Shown here piece by piece: positions 1 to 7,348 of a stretch of DNA of 19,252 bases. Below the pieces are notes generated by a model. The model was not told the origin of the DNA and searched no databases. It saw only the letters and a list, made by a program, of their open reading frames with translations. Positions within the stretch are counted from its first letter, which is position 1, and each line of letters opens with the position of its first letter. The position numbers were made by a program, and so were the translations under genes. This DNA is from DASSTJ01 sp035707965. GTDB lineage: Bacteria > Actinomycetota > Actinomycetes > Actinomycetales > Angustibacteraceae. The DNA lies in NCBI GenBank assembly GCA_035707965.1, contig DASSTJ010000029.1:1-19252 (forward strand). Direction: 5' to 3'.

Positions 1-426
1 CGCCGACGGACGAGGGGGACGCGATGGACCAACGGACAGATGCTGTGGCACATGGCGTTCGGCTACCTCATCGTGCGCCGGCTGCTCCCACTGGTCCGCT
101 TCGTCAGCCGGTTGCCGGATCCCGTGAGCCGCGCCTTCGCCGCGACGCTGGACGCCGCCTGCCGACCCTTCCACGTCGTCAACTACCTGGGACCGGTCGG
201 CGGCGCGCTCGTGATCCACGGACCGCGGCTGTCACGGCAGCTCGATCGCAGCATCGACCGGCTGCACAGATGCCTCGACGCCGAGTCGGCGGAGACGCTG
301 ACCCGGGCCATGCACTTCCCCGTCCGATGGGACCCCTTCTTCCGGCCGACGATGACAGTCGCGCAGGTGTACCACTACGGCACCGAGCACTACGACTACC
401 ACCGAGAGCAGCTCACTCTCGACTAG
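1..426 (+). CDS. DinB-superfamily protein, 5' truncated by window edge
   Basis: The frame is open from base 1, so the gene begins upstream; the internal ATG at 40 is not the likely start. The visible part reads WTNGQMLWHM, then a hydrophobic/basic helix, NYLGPVGGALVI in the middle, and ends HFPVRWDPFFRPTMTVAQVYHYGTEHYDYHREQL. The tail with its regularly placed His/Tyr residues (YHYGTEHYDYHREQL) resembles the last helix of DinB-like four-helix bundles, where histidines bind a metal ion. Known DinB-fold proteins include thiol transferases (mycothiol- or bacillithiol-dependent) and many of unknown role, so no reaction is assigned. It converges on the arsenite transporter gene with only 6 bases between stop codons and no visible terminator. 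The call rests on recall of family appearance, not on an alignment. Confidence 0.6.
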   Translation, partial: RRRTRGTRWTNGQMLWHMAFGYLIVRRLLPLVRFVSRLPDPVSRAFAATLDAACRPFHVVNYLGPVGGALVIHGPRLSRQLDRSIDRLHRCLDAESAETLTRAMHFPVRWDPFFRPTMTVAQVYHYGTEHYDYHREQLTLD

Positions 427-432
427 AGCCGA

Positions 433-1539
433 TCACAGCACGGGTGCAGCCCGACGAGACTCACGCCTCTGGTGCGGGAAGCGGCGGCGTAGGGCGAGGC
501 TGACGTAGACCAGACCGACGAGCACAGGAACCTCGATCAGCGGTCCCACGACGCCGGCCAGCGCCTGCCCTGACGTGACACCGAAGGTGGCGATGGCCAC
601 CGCGATGGCCAGCTCGAAGTTGTTGCCAGCCGCGGTGAACGCCAACGTGGTGGTGCGCTCGTAGCTCAACCCCAGAGCCTTGCCGAGCACGTACCCGCTA
701 CCCCACATGAGCGCGAAGTAGGCGAGCAGAGGAACGGCGATCCGCGCGACGTCCGTCGGACGGCTGGTGATCTGGTCGCCTTGCAGCGCGAACAGAATGA
801 CGATCGTGAACAGCAGCCCGTACAGCGCCCACGGCCCGACCCGTGGCAGGAACGCCCGCTCGTAGCGGTCACGGCCGAACCGACGTTCGCCGACACGACG
901 GGTCAGGTAGCCCGCGAGAAGGGGGATTCCCAGGAACACGAGGACGCTCGTCGCGATCTGCCAGGGCGACACGTCGAGCGACGTCTCGTCCAGACCGAGC
1001 CACCCCGGCAGCGTCGAGAGGTAGAACCAGCCCAGCGCTGCGAACGCCACGACCTGGAACAGCGAGTTCAGCGCCACCAGCACCGCTGCGGCCTCACGGT
1101 CTCCACATGCCAGGTCGTTCCAGATGATCACCATGGCGATGCACCTGGCGAGGCCGACGATGATGAGACCCGTGCGGTACTCCGGCAGGTCCGGCAGCAG
1201 CAGCCAGGCCAGGGCGAACATCACGGCCGGGCCTACCAGCCAGTTGAGGACAAGGCTCGAGACCAGCATGCGACGGTCCCCTGTGACCGTGTTCAAGCGG
1301 TCGTACCGGACCTTCGCGAGCACCGGGTACATCATCACGAGCAGCCCCACCGCGATGGGCAACGAGACACCATCGACCTGCACGGCTGACAGCACGCCGG
1401 CGAGCCCAGGGAACAGGCGTCCCAGGGCGAGGCCAGCAGCCATCGCGGCCAGGATCCACACGGGAAGGAGCCGGTTCAGCACCGACAGCTGACCGGCGAC
1501 CCCGGACCGCGGTCGCACCGTCGCGTCCGGTGGGGACAT
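433..1539 (-). CDS. acr3: ACR3-family arsenite efflux permease
   Basis: Predicted 368-residue inner-membrane carrier with about ten hydrophobic segments that would export As(III), driven by the proton-motive force. Two family-critical residues are visible: Cys133 in GLARCIAMVIIWNDLACG and Glu309 in AAGNNFELAIAVAI. Their spacing of 176 residues equals that of the essential Cys129/Glu305 pair in Alkaliphilus Acr3. The gene follows arsM on the same strand as the second gene of the operon. I chose ATG 1539. A GTG at 1554 overlaps the arsM stop as GTGA and would add five residues (MTSVP); neither start has a clear Shine-Dalgarno, so reinitiation after arsM is likely. The frame runs open up to 1788, but that part lies inside arsM in another frame and is low-complexity Arg/Gly, so it is not coding. 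ArsB (a different, twelve-helix family) is excluded by the motifs. Confidence 0.93.
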   Translation of the reverse strand: MSPPDATVRPRSGVAGQLSVLNRLLPVWILAAMAAGLALGRLFPGLAGVLSAVQVDGVSLPIAVGLLVMMYPVLAKVRYDRLNTVTGDRRMLVSSLVLNWLVGPAVMFALAWLLLPDLPEYRTGLIIVGLARCIAMVIIWNDLACGDREAAAVLVALNSLFQVVAFAALGWFYLSTLPGWLGLDETSLDVSPWQIATSVLVFLGIPLLAGYLTRRVGERRFGRDRYERAFLPRVGPWALYGLLFTIVILFALQGDQITSRPTDVARIAVPLLAYFALMWGSGYVLGKALGLSYERTTTLAFTAAGNNFELAIAVAIATFGVTSGQALAGVVGPLIEVPVLVGLVYVSLALRRRFPHQRRESRRAAPVL

Positions 1540-1550
1540 GGGCACCGACG

Positions 1551-2414
1551 TCACGGCTTGGTGGCGCGCACGAAGGCGCTGGCGAACGCACCGTCGAGTG
1601 CGTCGACGAGGTCCGTGATCGTCATGCCCTCGGGCAGCTCCGTGACGTCCGTGACCTCCGCCATCGCCTCGAGGTCGTCGCGCGTGTAGCGGCGGGTCAC
1701 CTCCACGCTGGCTTCCCCGAAGCCTGCGGCAACGAGCTTCTCGACATACTCGTCGTATCGCAGAGCACCCGACACGCACCCCGTCCACAGACCGACCACA
1801 CCGCGCAGCTCATCCTGGATCTCCCGCAGCAGCACGATGTCCGAGACCGCGAACCGACCCTGCGGTCGCAGCACCCGGAAGGCCTCGCGCAGCACCGCGT
1901 CCTTGTCGGGCGACAGGTTGATGACGCAGTTCGAGATCACCACATCGACCGCCGCGTCGGCCAGAGGCACGGCCTCGATGGTCCCCTTGACGAACCGGGC
2001 GTTCTCGATGCCCGCCTCCGCCTGGTTGCGACGTGCCAGCTCGAGCATCTCGTCGGTCATGTCGAGGCCGTAGGCCATGCCGCCAGGTGCCACGCGCCGG
2101 GCGGACAGCAGGACGTCCAGGCCGCCGCCAGAGCCAAGGTCGAGCACGTCCTGGCCGGGGCGCAGCTCCGCCAGCGCGGTCGGGTTGCCGCAGCCCAGCG
2201 ACGCCGCCAGGGCGGTCTCGGACGGCGACTCGCTCGGGTCATAGAGGTCGCTGCTGACCGGGTCGACCGCCTGCGCCGTCGTACCACAGCAGCCACCTCC
2301 ACCGCAGCACCCCTCCTCGGCCCGGACGCCGGTCAGCACGCTGGTCGCCGAAGCGGCGTACCGCTCACGAACCGCCTCACGGACCTGGTCGTCGCTCAGC
2401 TGCTGAGTTCCCAT
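1551..2414 (-). CDS. arsM: Arsenite S-adenosylmethionine methyltransferase
   Basis: Predicted 287-residue cytosolic enzyme that methylates trivalent arsenic using SAM. The Rossmann SAM motif DLGSGGGLD lies at 92-100, with acidic GLDMTDEML after beta-2. Three conserved cysteines fit the ArsM As(III) site: Cys75 (GCGNP), Cys163 (SNCVINLSPDK) and Cys213 (TGCVSGAL). The last two are 50 residues apart, as are Cys174 and Cys224 of algal CmArsM. An extra N-terminal cluster of two adjacent Cys pairs (36/37 and 42/43, CCGGGGCC) could bind thiophilic metalloid before hand-over; that is inference. The ATG at 2414 is preceded by an AAGGAG ribosome binding site at the right distance. It is the first gene of the arsM-acr3 operon and is divergent from arsR, which fits arsenite-inducible expression. 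Confidence 0.93.
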   Translation of the reverse strand: MGTQQLSDDQVREAVRERYAASATSVLTGVRAEEGCCGGGGCCGTTAQAVDPVSSDLYDPSESPSETALAASLGCGNPTALAELRPGQDVLDLGSGGGLDVLLSARRVAPGGMAYGLDMTDEMLELARRNQAEAGIENARFVKGTIEAVPLADAAVDVVISNCVINLSPDKDAVLREAFRVLRPQGRFAVSDIVLLREIQDELRGVVGLWTGCVSGALRYDEYVEKLVAAGFGEASVEVTRRYTRDDLEAMAEVTDVTELPEGMTITDLVDALDGAFASAFVRATKP

Positions 2415-2420
2415 GGCTCG

Positions 2421-2426
2421 CTCCTT
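2421..2426 (-). promoter_or_regulatory. Ribosome binding site of arsM
   Basis: Reads AAGGAG on the minus strand, six bases before the ATG at 2414. It fixes the arsM start. Confidence 0.75.
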
Positions 2427-2430
2427 GCTT

Positions 2431-2447
2431 TGATGGATATCGAATCA
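2431..2447. promoter_or_regulatory. Candidate ArsR operator 1 (arsM leader)
   Basis: Imperfect inverted repeat TGAT...ATCA around a GATATC core (2436-2441). It is AT-rich in otherwise very GC-rich DNA and lies between the predicted arsM transcription start and its ribosome binding site. The same GATATC core recurs 35 bases away in operator 2. Assignment to ArsR is from position and sequence type, not from a known consensus match. Confidence 0.45.
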
Positions 2448-2452
2448 GCGTC

Positions 2453-2482
2453 AGCATGGCGGACTGGTTTGATATCTGTCAA
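2453..2482 (-). promoter_or_regulatory. Predicted arsM-acr3 promoter
   Basis: On the minus strand a consensus -35 TTGACA (2482-2477) is followed after 18 bases by CATGCT (2458-2453), a weak -10. The -35 is embedded in operator 2, so a bound ArsR repressor would block polymerase. The -10 assignment is uncertain. Confidence 0.5.
2469..2482. promoter_or_regulatory. Candidate ArsR operator 2
   Basis: TTGATATCTGTCAA has perfect TTGA/TCAA arms around a six-base centre and contains the second GATATC. It lies 9 bases before the arsR GTG start and overlaps the arsM -35, so one site could control both directions, as expected for an autoregulated divergent ars cluster. Confidence 0.5.
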
Positions 2483-2491
2483 GATAGGTCC

Positions 2492-2833
2492 GTGGCCGTT
2501 CTCGAGTCAGGGTCAAAGGTCCGCGAAGGCGGCTGTTGCGGGCTGGCGACCTCGCCCGTCACCGCCAGCGACGCCGAGCGCCTCGCACCGATGTTCAAGG
2601 CGCTCGGCGACCCCGTTCGGCTCCAGATGGCGTCCATGATCGCCGCCAAGGCGGAGCTGTGCGTCTGCGAGATCACGCCTGCGTTCGACCTGTCCTCCGG
2701 CACCATCTCGCATCACCTGAAGACCTTGCGGACCGCCGGGCTCATCGACTGCGAGCGGCGCGGCACCTACGTGTACTACTGGCTCCAGCCCGACGCGGTC
2801 GCCGCCCTGGGTGCTCTGCTGTCACCCGGCTGA
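2492..2833 (+). CDS. arsR: ArsR/SmtB-family arsenite-responsive repressor (CgArsR type)
   Basis: Predicted 113-residue winged-helix repressor that would release DNA on binding As(III). The winged helix is clear: MFKALGDPVRLQM near 34-46, recognition helix SSGTISHHLKTLRTAGLI at about 68-85, and the beta wing RRGTYVYYWLQ. From the GTG at 2492 the cysteines fall at 15 and 16 (GGCCGL) and at 57 and 59 (ELCVCE). This matches Corynebacterium glutamicum ArsR, whose arsenite site uses Cys15, Cys16 and Cys55, and it supports this start over an in-frame ATG at 2456, which would place both the operator and the arsM -35 inside the gene. There is no good Shine-Dalgarno, so a leaderless or very short-leader mRNA is possible. 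Divergent from arsM; the start is less certain than the family. Confidence 0.9.
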   Translation: MAVLESGSKVREGGCCGLATSPVTASDAERLAPMFKALGDPVRLQMASMIAAKAELCVCEITPAFDLSSGTISHHLKTLRTAGLIDCERRGTYVYYWLQPDAVAALGALLSPG

Positions 2834-2887
2834 CGGCGCCCCAGCCCTACCCGTGTGGCGGGGTCCAGCGGCCCGAAGCCCGGGCGG

Positions 2888-3475
2888 TCAGCTCAGCTTC
2901 AGCGTCGTCATGCACGTCGGGTCGTCGTCTCCGGTGGAGAACGGTCGAGAGCCGTGCCCCTCGGACGTCGTCACCTCGACGGTGCCAGACGACCCCCGCG
3001 GCACCCACGTGCCGACGAAGCCGTTCGCGTTCGTCGTCGTGTCCTCGTCGACGATCACGGCACCGTCCGCGCCCGTGATCTTCAGGTGCACCGGTCGCTT
3101 CGACAGCTCGCCCTGACACGTCGTCAGGCTGTGGAAGTAGCACTCGTGCGTGCTCTTCGCGTAGGGCGCCACCGAGAGGTAGAACCGGTCGGCCGGGATC
3201 GGCAGCGCCGCGGTCCCGTCCTCGTCCGACAGCTCCAGCTCGGTGGGCCGCACCGACGCCATGAGGTCCCGAGGCCGCTCGCTGCCTCCCAGCTTCTCCA
3301 ACCGGTCCACCACCGTCACGGCGTCACCGGCCAGTCCGTGTCGCGCCAGCAGAGCCGAGGCGCTGGTGGACGACGACCCTCCTGCCGCCACGGACTCGGA
3401 CGAACCGGCCGTCGAGGCGGCGCAGCCGCCGAGCAGCAACGCGGTCATGGCGGCCGCGACGATCATCCTTCGCAC
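2888..3475 (-). CDS. cueP: CueP-family copper-binding lipoprotein
   Basis: Predicted 195-residue exported protein. A short signal ends in a lipobox LLLGGC with Cys18 as the lipidation site, followed by a Ser/Ala/Gly linker (19-40) and the CueP domain (about 41-195). Domain landmarks are LMASVRPTELELSDEDG, FYLSVAPYAKSTHECYFHSL and NGFVGTWVPRG. Cys112, Cys120 and Cys188 have spacings of 8 and 68, identical to Cys96/Cys104/Cys172 of Salmonella CueP, which holds periplasmic copper and supplies it to SodCII. Here a lipid anchor would keep the protein on the outer face of the membrane of a Gram-positive cell. The start is GTG, fixed by AAGGAG seven bases upstream (3483-3488). It converges on arsR but has its own promoter, so it is a neighbour of the arsenic genes and not part of their operon. 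Confidence 0.88.
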   Translation of the reverse strand: MRRMIVAAAMTALLLGGCAASTAGSSESVAAGGSSSTSASALLARHGLAGDAVTVVDRLEKLGGSERPRDLMASVRPTELELSDEDGTAALPIPADRFYLSVAPYAKSTHECYFHSLTTCQGELSKRPVHLKITGADGAVIVDEDTTTNANGFVGTWVPRGSSGTVEVTTSEGHGSRPFSTGDDDPTCMTTLKLS

Positions 3476-3511
3476 GGCAGGACTCCTTCGGTGGGGAACC
3501 GGGCGAGCTCG

Positions 3512-3540
3512 ACGCTACGTGGCCGGGCCGGAGCCCCCAA
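3512..3540 (-). promoter_or_regulatory. Predicted cueP promoter
   Basis: Minus strand TTGGGG (3540-3535), a 17-base spacer, then TAGCGT (3517-3512): an acceptable vegetative-sigma arrangement about 20 bases before the cueP ribosome binding site. No copper-regulator box (CueR or CsoR type) was recognised. Confidence 0.4.
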
Positions 3541-3684
3541 GGGACGTTAGGCCCACCGCATCGGACGCGTTCTCGTCATGCGCCGTCCTGCACGCCGCAG
3601 CGCCCCGAGGGTGGCGCCCACGACTTCGGCGCAACCTCGCCGACCCGGAAGCGCATCGTCCGCAACCCGTTCTACCGTCGGCGC

Positions 3685-4284
3685 ATGCCGAAGACGACGC
3701 TGGTACCCGAACAGCTGACGATCCGACCGCTGGACGCCAGCACCTGGGATGCGTTCGCCGACCTCGCGGAACGTCACAACGGGGTGTGGGGCGGCTGCTG
3801 GTGCACGTGGTTCCACACCTTCCCGTCCGAGAAGACGCACACCGTCGAGGGCAACCGGTCGCTCAAGGAGAAGCTGGTGGCGCAGGGCCGCGCGCATGCC
3901 GCGCTCGTCTTCGACGGTGACCGCGCCGTGGGGTGGTGCCAGTACGGCCAGCCCGAGGAGCTGCCGAACATCAAGCACCGCAAGGAGTACGAGAACCTCG
4001 CCGAGCACCAGCCGGACTACCGGCTCACGTGCTTCTTCGTCGACCGCGACTACCGGCGCCAGGGCGTGGCCGAGGCCGCGCTGCGCGGCGCCCTCGATCT
4101 CATCGCTCACGACGGAGGCGGCCTCGTCGAGTCCTTCCCGCAGGACACCGGCGGAGCGAAGATCACTGCGTCGTTCCTGTACAACGTCACGCGCAGCCTC
4201 TTCGAGTCGGTCGGCTTCACCTACGTGCGCCCGCTCGGCAAGAACCACAGCGTCATGACGATCACCGTGCCAGCGGCGAGCTGA
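3685..4284 (+). CDS. GNAT-family N-acetyltransferase
   Basis: Predicted 199-residue cytosolic acyltransferase; substrate unknown. The acetyl-CoA binding motif A is FFVDRDYRRQGVAEAAL (about 117-132, R/Q-x-x-G-x-A type), after strands carrying ALVFDGDRAVGWCQYG (73-88). The C-terminal strand pair includes SLFESVGFTYVRPL. The N-terminal segment GVWGGCWCTWFH (33-44), rich in Trp and Cys, is characteristic of a subgroup of actinobacterial GNATs of unknown substrate. No Shine-Dalgarno precedes the ATG; instead TACCGT lies at 3673-3678, six bases upstream, so the mRNA may be leaderless. It converges on the nuclease gene across two hairpins. An in-frame upstream extension is not needed. Confidence 0.85.
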   Translation: MPKTTLVPEQLTIRPLDASTWDAFADLAERHNGVWGGCWCTWFHTFPSEKTHTVEGNRSLKEKLVAQGRAHAALVFDGDRAVGWCQYGQPEELPNIKHRKEYENLAEHQPDYRLTCFFVDRDYRRQGVAEAALRGALDLIAHDGGGLVESFPQDTGGAKITASFLYNVTRSLFESVGFTYVRPLGKNHSVMTITVPAAS

Positions 4285-4311
4285 GCGCGACGGTCGACCC
4301 CACGGCGTCCT

Positions 4312-4327
4312 CCCCGCCTGGGCGGGG
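4312..4327. repeat. Short GC hairpin after the acetyltransferase
   Basis: CCCCGCC and GGCGGGG face each other across two bases (in practice six pairs with a four-base loop), flanked by GTCC/GGAC. It lies 27 bases past the acetyltransferase stop and may contribute to termination of plus-strand transcripts. Confidence 0.4.
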
Positions 4328-4334
4328 CACGGAC

Positions 4335-4372
4335 GACGAGGGCTCCCGCACCGCGGTGCGGCAGCCCTCGTC
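4335..4372. terminator. Strong bidirectional hairpin between convergent genes
   Basis: Outer arms GACGAGGGCT (4335-4344) and AGCCCTCGTC (4363-4372) pair perfectly. Between them is a perfect 14-base palindrome, CGCACCGCGGTGCG (4347-4360), separated from the arms by two unpaired bases on each side. It sits between the stop codons of the convergent acetyltransferase and nuclease genes. There is no U-tract, which is usual in high-GC actinobacteria. Confidence 0.65.
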
Positions 4373-4402
4373 CAGAGCCAGGGTGCGGGCCGGCGGTCCG
4401 GC

Positions 4403-7111
4403 TCAGCGCACCATGATCGTCGTCTCCGCGTAGCTTCCGTCGGCAGTGCGGACGACGATGCTGTGCTCGCCGCTCGACGTCGAGCGCGGGATGTCGACCT
4501 TGCCGACCGCCATGCCGTGCTTGTTGGTGGTCAACGACCCGAGAGCCGTCGTGCCGTCGAGGAAGACGTTCAGCTCGGCGTCGGCGTCGAACCCTCGGAC
4601 GATCACCTGCAGGTGGCCACCGGGCTTCACCTTCCAGGGAGCGGCCTGCACCGTGCCCGTCGGGCTCGGGGTCGCGTGCGCGACCGGACGGATGCGCACG
4701 ACCTGCGGGTCGTGGTCCGACACCTGGTCGGAGAACTCCGAGTTGAGGTGGATCACCTCGTACTCCACGGCTCCGGGAGCCGACAGCACCTTCGAGACGA
4801 AGATGTGGTCGAGCACCTGGGAGATGCCGTTGAAGTTGTAGGTGTACTGCTGGTCGGCCGGCAGCGTGGTGATGAGGTCGGTCAACGTGGCCCCGTCGTC
4901 GGTGAGGGTCTTCATCGCCGGCGAGAACTGGTAGTCGTTGAAGTCCCCGGCCAGCACCACGTTGGCGTCCGGGTCGACCGCCAGCAGCTGCTTGACGAAG
5001 GTGTTGACCACCGTCGCCTGCTGCACCCGCTGCACCTCCGAGCTGCGCGTCGGCGGCTGGTAGCGGCCGTCGGCGCTCTGGTCGCCACCCTTGGAGTTGA
5101 AGTGGTTGGCGACGACGAACACCTTCGTGCCGGCGAAGACGAACTCGCCTGCGAGCGGCTTGCGGCTGTCCTCCCAGGCCGGGTTCGTCGGGTCGATGCG
5201 GCCGGGCGACGCCGTCAGGGACGCGGTGCCGTCGCTGTCCTCGGTGACCCCGACCGCGGTCGTCGAGTCGCCACCGGGGCGCTGGACGAACGTGACGCGG
5301 TCCGGGTTGTAGAGGAACGCCACCCGGATGTTGCCGCCGGGCTGCCCGCCGTCCTCGTCGTTCACCGGGTCGATCTCGGCCCACTGGTAGGACGGGCCGC
5401 CGGCTGCCGTGATCGCGGCGGTCAGCTTGGTGAGCGTCTGGTCGGCGGCCACCGTGCCGTCGTCGGTCGCCCCGCTGTTGTCCTGGATCTCCTCCAGGGT
5501 CACGACGTCGGGGGAGGCCAGGTTCGTCACCACACCGGCTGCGAGCCGCTGGTACTTCGAGTCCGGGTCGCCGGGGGCGAGGTTCTCGACGTTGTAGGTG
5601 GCGATCGCCAGCTGGTCGGGCGCCTGCGGCGCGGCCGCGTTGGGCGTGAGGCCGCCGGCCTGCCACTGGCCGAGCGTCGTGGCGGCGATGTCGTAGCCAC
5701 CGTAGGTCGACCAGTCGACCGGACCGCTGGTGGTGCCCATGAGCACGTCACCGACGTTGGCCGCCGGCACGATGCCGTTGGTCGGCGAGACCAGCAGGCG
5801 GCCCGACGGCATGTCGTAGCTGTCGAGGTACGTCCCACCGCGGTAGGTCGGCTGCTGGTCGGGCTTGGTCGTCACGTAGATCTCGCCGTACTGCGGCTTG
5901 CCCGGGCCCACGACACGGGCGTCGTCCACGGAGACGAGCATGCCCTCGTGCGCCTCCCAGAACTCGAGCGCGGAGCTGGTCGGGTCGACGGCGGCGATGT
6001 CCTCCACGTTGCCGCTGGCGACGGTCGGCGCGTAGGTGTCGGGCACCGTGGTCGGCGTCAGCGCCAGCGTGGCCGGCAGCGGGTTGTCCGCGCTGACCAC
6101 CGTGATGGTCGTCGGAGTGATCTCCGTGACCGACAGGCTCGAGACGCTCGGGTCGGTGCGGCCGTTGCCTCCGGCGTAGTAGTCCGTGACCTTCCCGCTG
6201 ACCAGCACCGAGTCGCCGACGCGCACGGTCGCCGACGAGCTGTAGACGAACACGCCGGACGACGCGCTCGGACGGCTGGTGTCGGGGCTGACCTCCTGCA
6301 CCCAGAAGCCACGACTGCCACTGCTGCGCAGGGCCGTCACGACTCCCGGCACCTTCTCGACGGTCTGGCCGTCCAGCGGCGAGACGAAGCCGTCGCCCTG
6401 CACGTCCTGGATCGTCGTGCTGCCCGGGACGCAGGCGTCTGGCAACGGCGTCGCCGAGCAGTCCGGGCCACCGGGAGCGGTGGTGTTGACGGCGCCGGGC
6501 GTGGGCGCGAGGACGGTGAAGTCGGAGCTGTTGTCGCCGGTGTTGACGACGGGGTTGTTCTTGCGCTGTGCGGACGTCGTGTTGCTGAGCGCCGGCGTCG
6601 GGTCACCGGCGGCGTCGTTCGCACCGCCGTAGCCGACGAAGTCGACCACGCCGGCCGCGTCCGAGCACGCGTCAGCGCACCCACTCAGCGCGGTGACGTG
6701 GTTGACCAGGGCGACCTTGCCGCTCGACCCCGACATCGCGATCGAACCGGAGACGTCCGGCGTCGGCAGCGGGTCCATGGTGGTCCCGGAGCCCTTCGCC
6801 TCACCGACGAGGTAGCGGGCGCCAGCCGCGACCGAACCGCTCAGCTTCGTCACCTGCCAGCTGGTGCCGCTGGCCGACGCGTACTGCACCGACCAGTCGG
6901 ACAGGTCCACCGGCGAGCTGCCGGTGTTGACGAGCTCGATGAAGTCGTTCGTGTACGGAGCGCCGGAGTTGCCGCCGCCCCCGTACACCTCGTTGATGAT
7001 CACGCTCGAGGACGTGTCGACCGCCTGGGCGGTCGGTGCGGCCGTCAGGCCGGCGACGACGACGGCGCAGCCGGCCACCGCCGTCCCGATCGTGGTGCGC
7101 AGGGCAGGCAT
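4403..7111 (-). CDS. Secreted ExeM/NucH-family extracellular nuclease
   Basis: Predicted 902-residue secreted DNase-like enzyme. Signal peptide 1-30 (MPALRTTIG, hydrophobic core, APTAQA cleavage). Lamin-tail domain at about 35-165 (IINEVYGGGGNSG, NDFIELVNTG, VDLSDWSVQY), with a Cys pair 145/149. OB-fold-like region about 230-480 (TTIQDVQGDGFVSPLDGQTV). Endonuclease/exonuclease/phosphatase domain about 500-808 with all key motifs: ATYNVENL (504-511), LEEIQDN (539-545), NHFNSKGG (669-676), AGDFNDY (721-727), LDHIF (767-771) and SDHDP (798-802). An Ig-like module closes the protein (about 825-902, VKPGGHLQVIVRGF). No LPXTG or transmembrane anchor, so it is probably released. Start ATG has GGGAG five bases upstream (7116-7120); the frame stays open to 7912, but that part lacks coding character and the signal peptide fixes the start. 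Likely role: degradation of extracellular DNA for phosphate or nutrients; this is inferred. Confidence 0.92.
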   Translation of the reverse strand: MPALRTTIGTAVAGCAVVVAGLTAAPTAQAVDTSSSVIINEVYGGGGNSGAPYTNDFIELVNTGSSPVDLSDWSVQYASASGTSWQVTKLSGSVAAGARYLVGEAKGSGTTMDPLPTPDVSGSIAMSGSSGKVALVNHVTALSGCADACSDAAGVVDFVGYGGANDAAGDPTPALSNTTSAQRKNNPVVNTGDNSSDFTVLAPTPGAVNTTAPGGPDCSATPLPDACVPGSTTIQDVQGDGFVSPLDGQTVEKVPGVVTALRSSGSRGFWVQEVSPDTSRPSASSGVFVYSSSATVRVGDSVLVSGKVTDYYAGGNGRTDPSVSSLSVTEITPTTITVVSADNPLPATLALTPTTVPDTYAPTVASGNVEDIAAVDPTSSALEFWEAHEGMLVSVDDARVVGPGKPQYGEIYVTTKPDQQPTYRGGTYLDSYDMPSGRLLVSPTNGIVPAANVGDVLMGTTSGPVDWSTYGGYDIAATTLGQWQAGGLTPNAAAPQAPDQLAIATYNVENLAPGDPDSKYQRLAAGVVTNLASPDVVTLEEIQDNSGATDDGTVAADQTLTKLTAAITAAGGPSYQWAEIDPVNDEDGGQPGGNIRVAFLYNPDRVTFVQRPGGDSTTAVGVTEDSDGTASLTASPGRIDPTNPAWEDSRKPLAGEFVFAGTKVFVVANHFNSKGGDQSADGRYQPPTRSSEVQRVQQATVVNTFVKQLLAVDPDANVVLAGDFNDYQFSPAMKTLTDDGATLTDLITTLPADQQYTYNFNGISQVLDHIFVSKVLSAPGAVEYEVIHLNSEFSDQVSDHDPQVVRIRPVAHATPSPTGTVQAAPWKVKPGGHLQVIVRGFDADAELNVFLDGTTALGSLTTNKHGMAVGKVDIPRSTSSGEHSIVVRTADGSYAETTIMVR

Positions 7112-7179
7112 GGCGCTCCCGGTGCTTGTCGTGGAGTGGCTCGGGCGCCGGCGCGAGGCCGGACCCGGCAGAGGACCGC

Positions 7180-7207
7180 ACCCTAGACCCCATCGCGCCC
7201 CGTGAAA
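7180..7207 (-). promoter_or_regulatory. Predicted nuclease promoter
   Basis: Minus strand TTTCAC (7207-7202), 16-base spacer, TAGGGT (7185-7180), about 70 bases before the nuclease ATG. The same TAGGGT -10 appears before the sensor kinase. No phosphate-box repeat was seen. Confidence 0.4.
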
Positions 7208-7348
7208 CACCCTTTGTCGACGGAAATCCGGAAATCTCGTGGCCGCCTCGGCATGCGGCCGCTGACGTCCGCAGGCAGAGTGGAGGCTCTCACGCGGTCC
7301 CGGGTCGAGACCGAGAAGACCCGGGTGACGACGAGCGGAGGTCCCCGC

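Noticed and set aside
1540..1788. In-frame upstream extension of the arsenite permease
   Set aside because: It lies inside arsM in another frame, is Arg/Gly rich, and transporters of this family begin close to the first helix as they do from 1539.
4463..7186. Long open frame on the plus strand opposite the nuclease
   Set aside because: Arg/Val/Gly/Asp-rich composition without domains; typical antisense shadow in high-GC DNA, whereas the minus strand encodes clear motifs.
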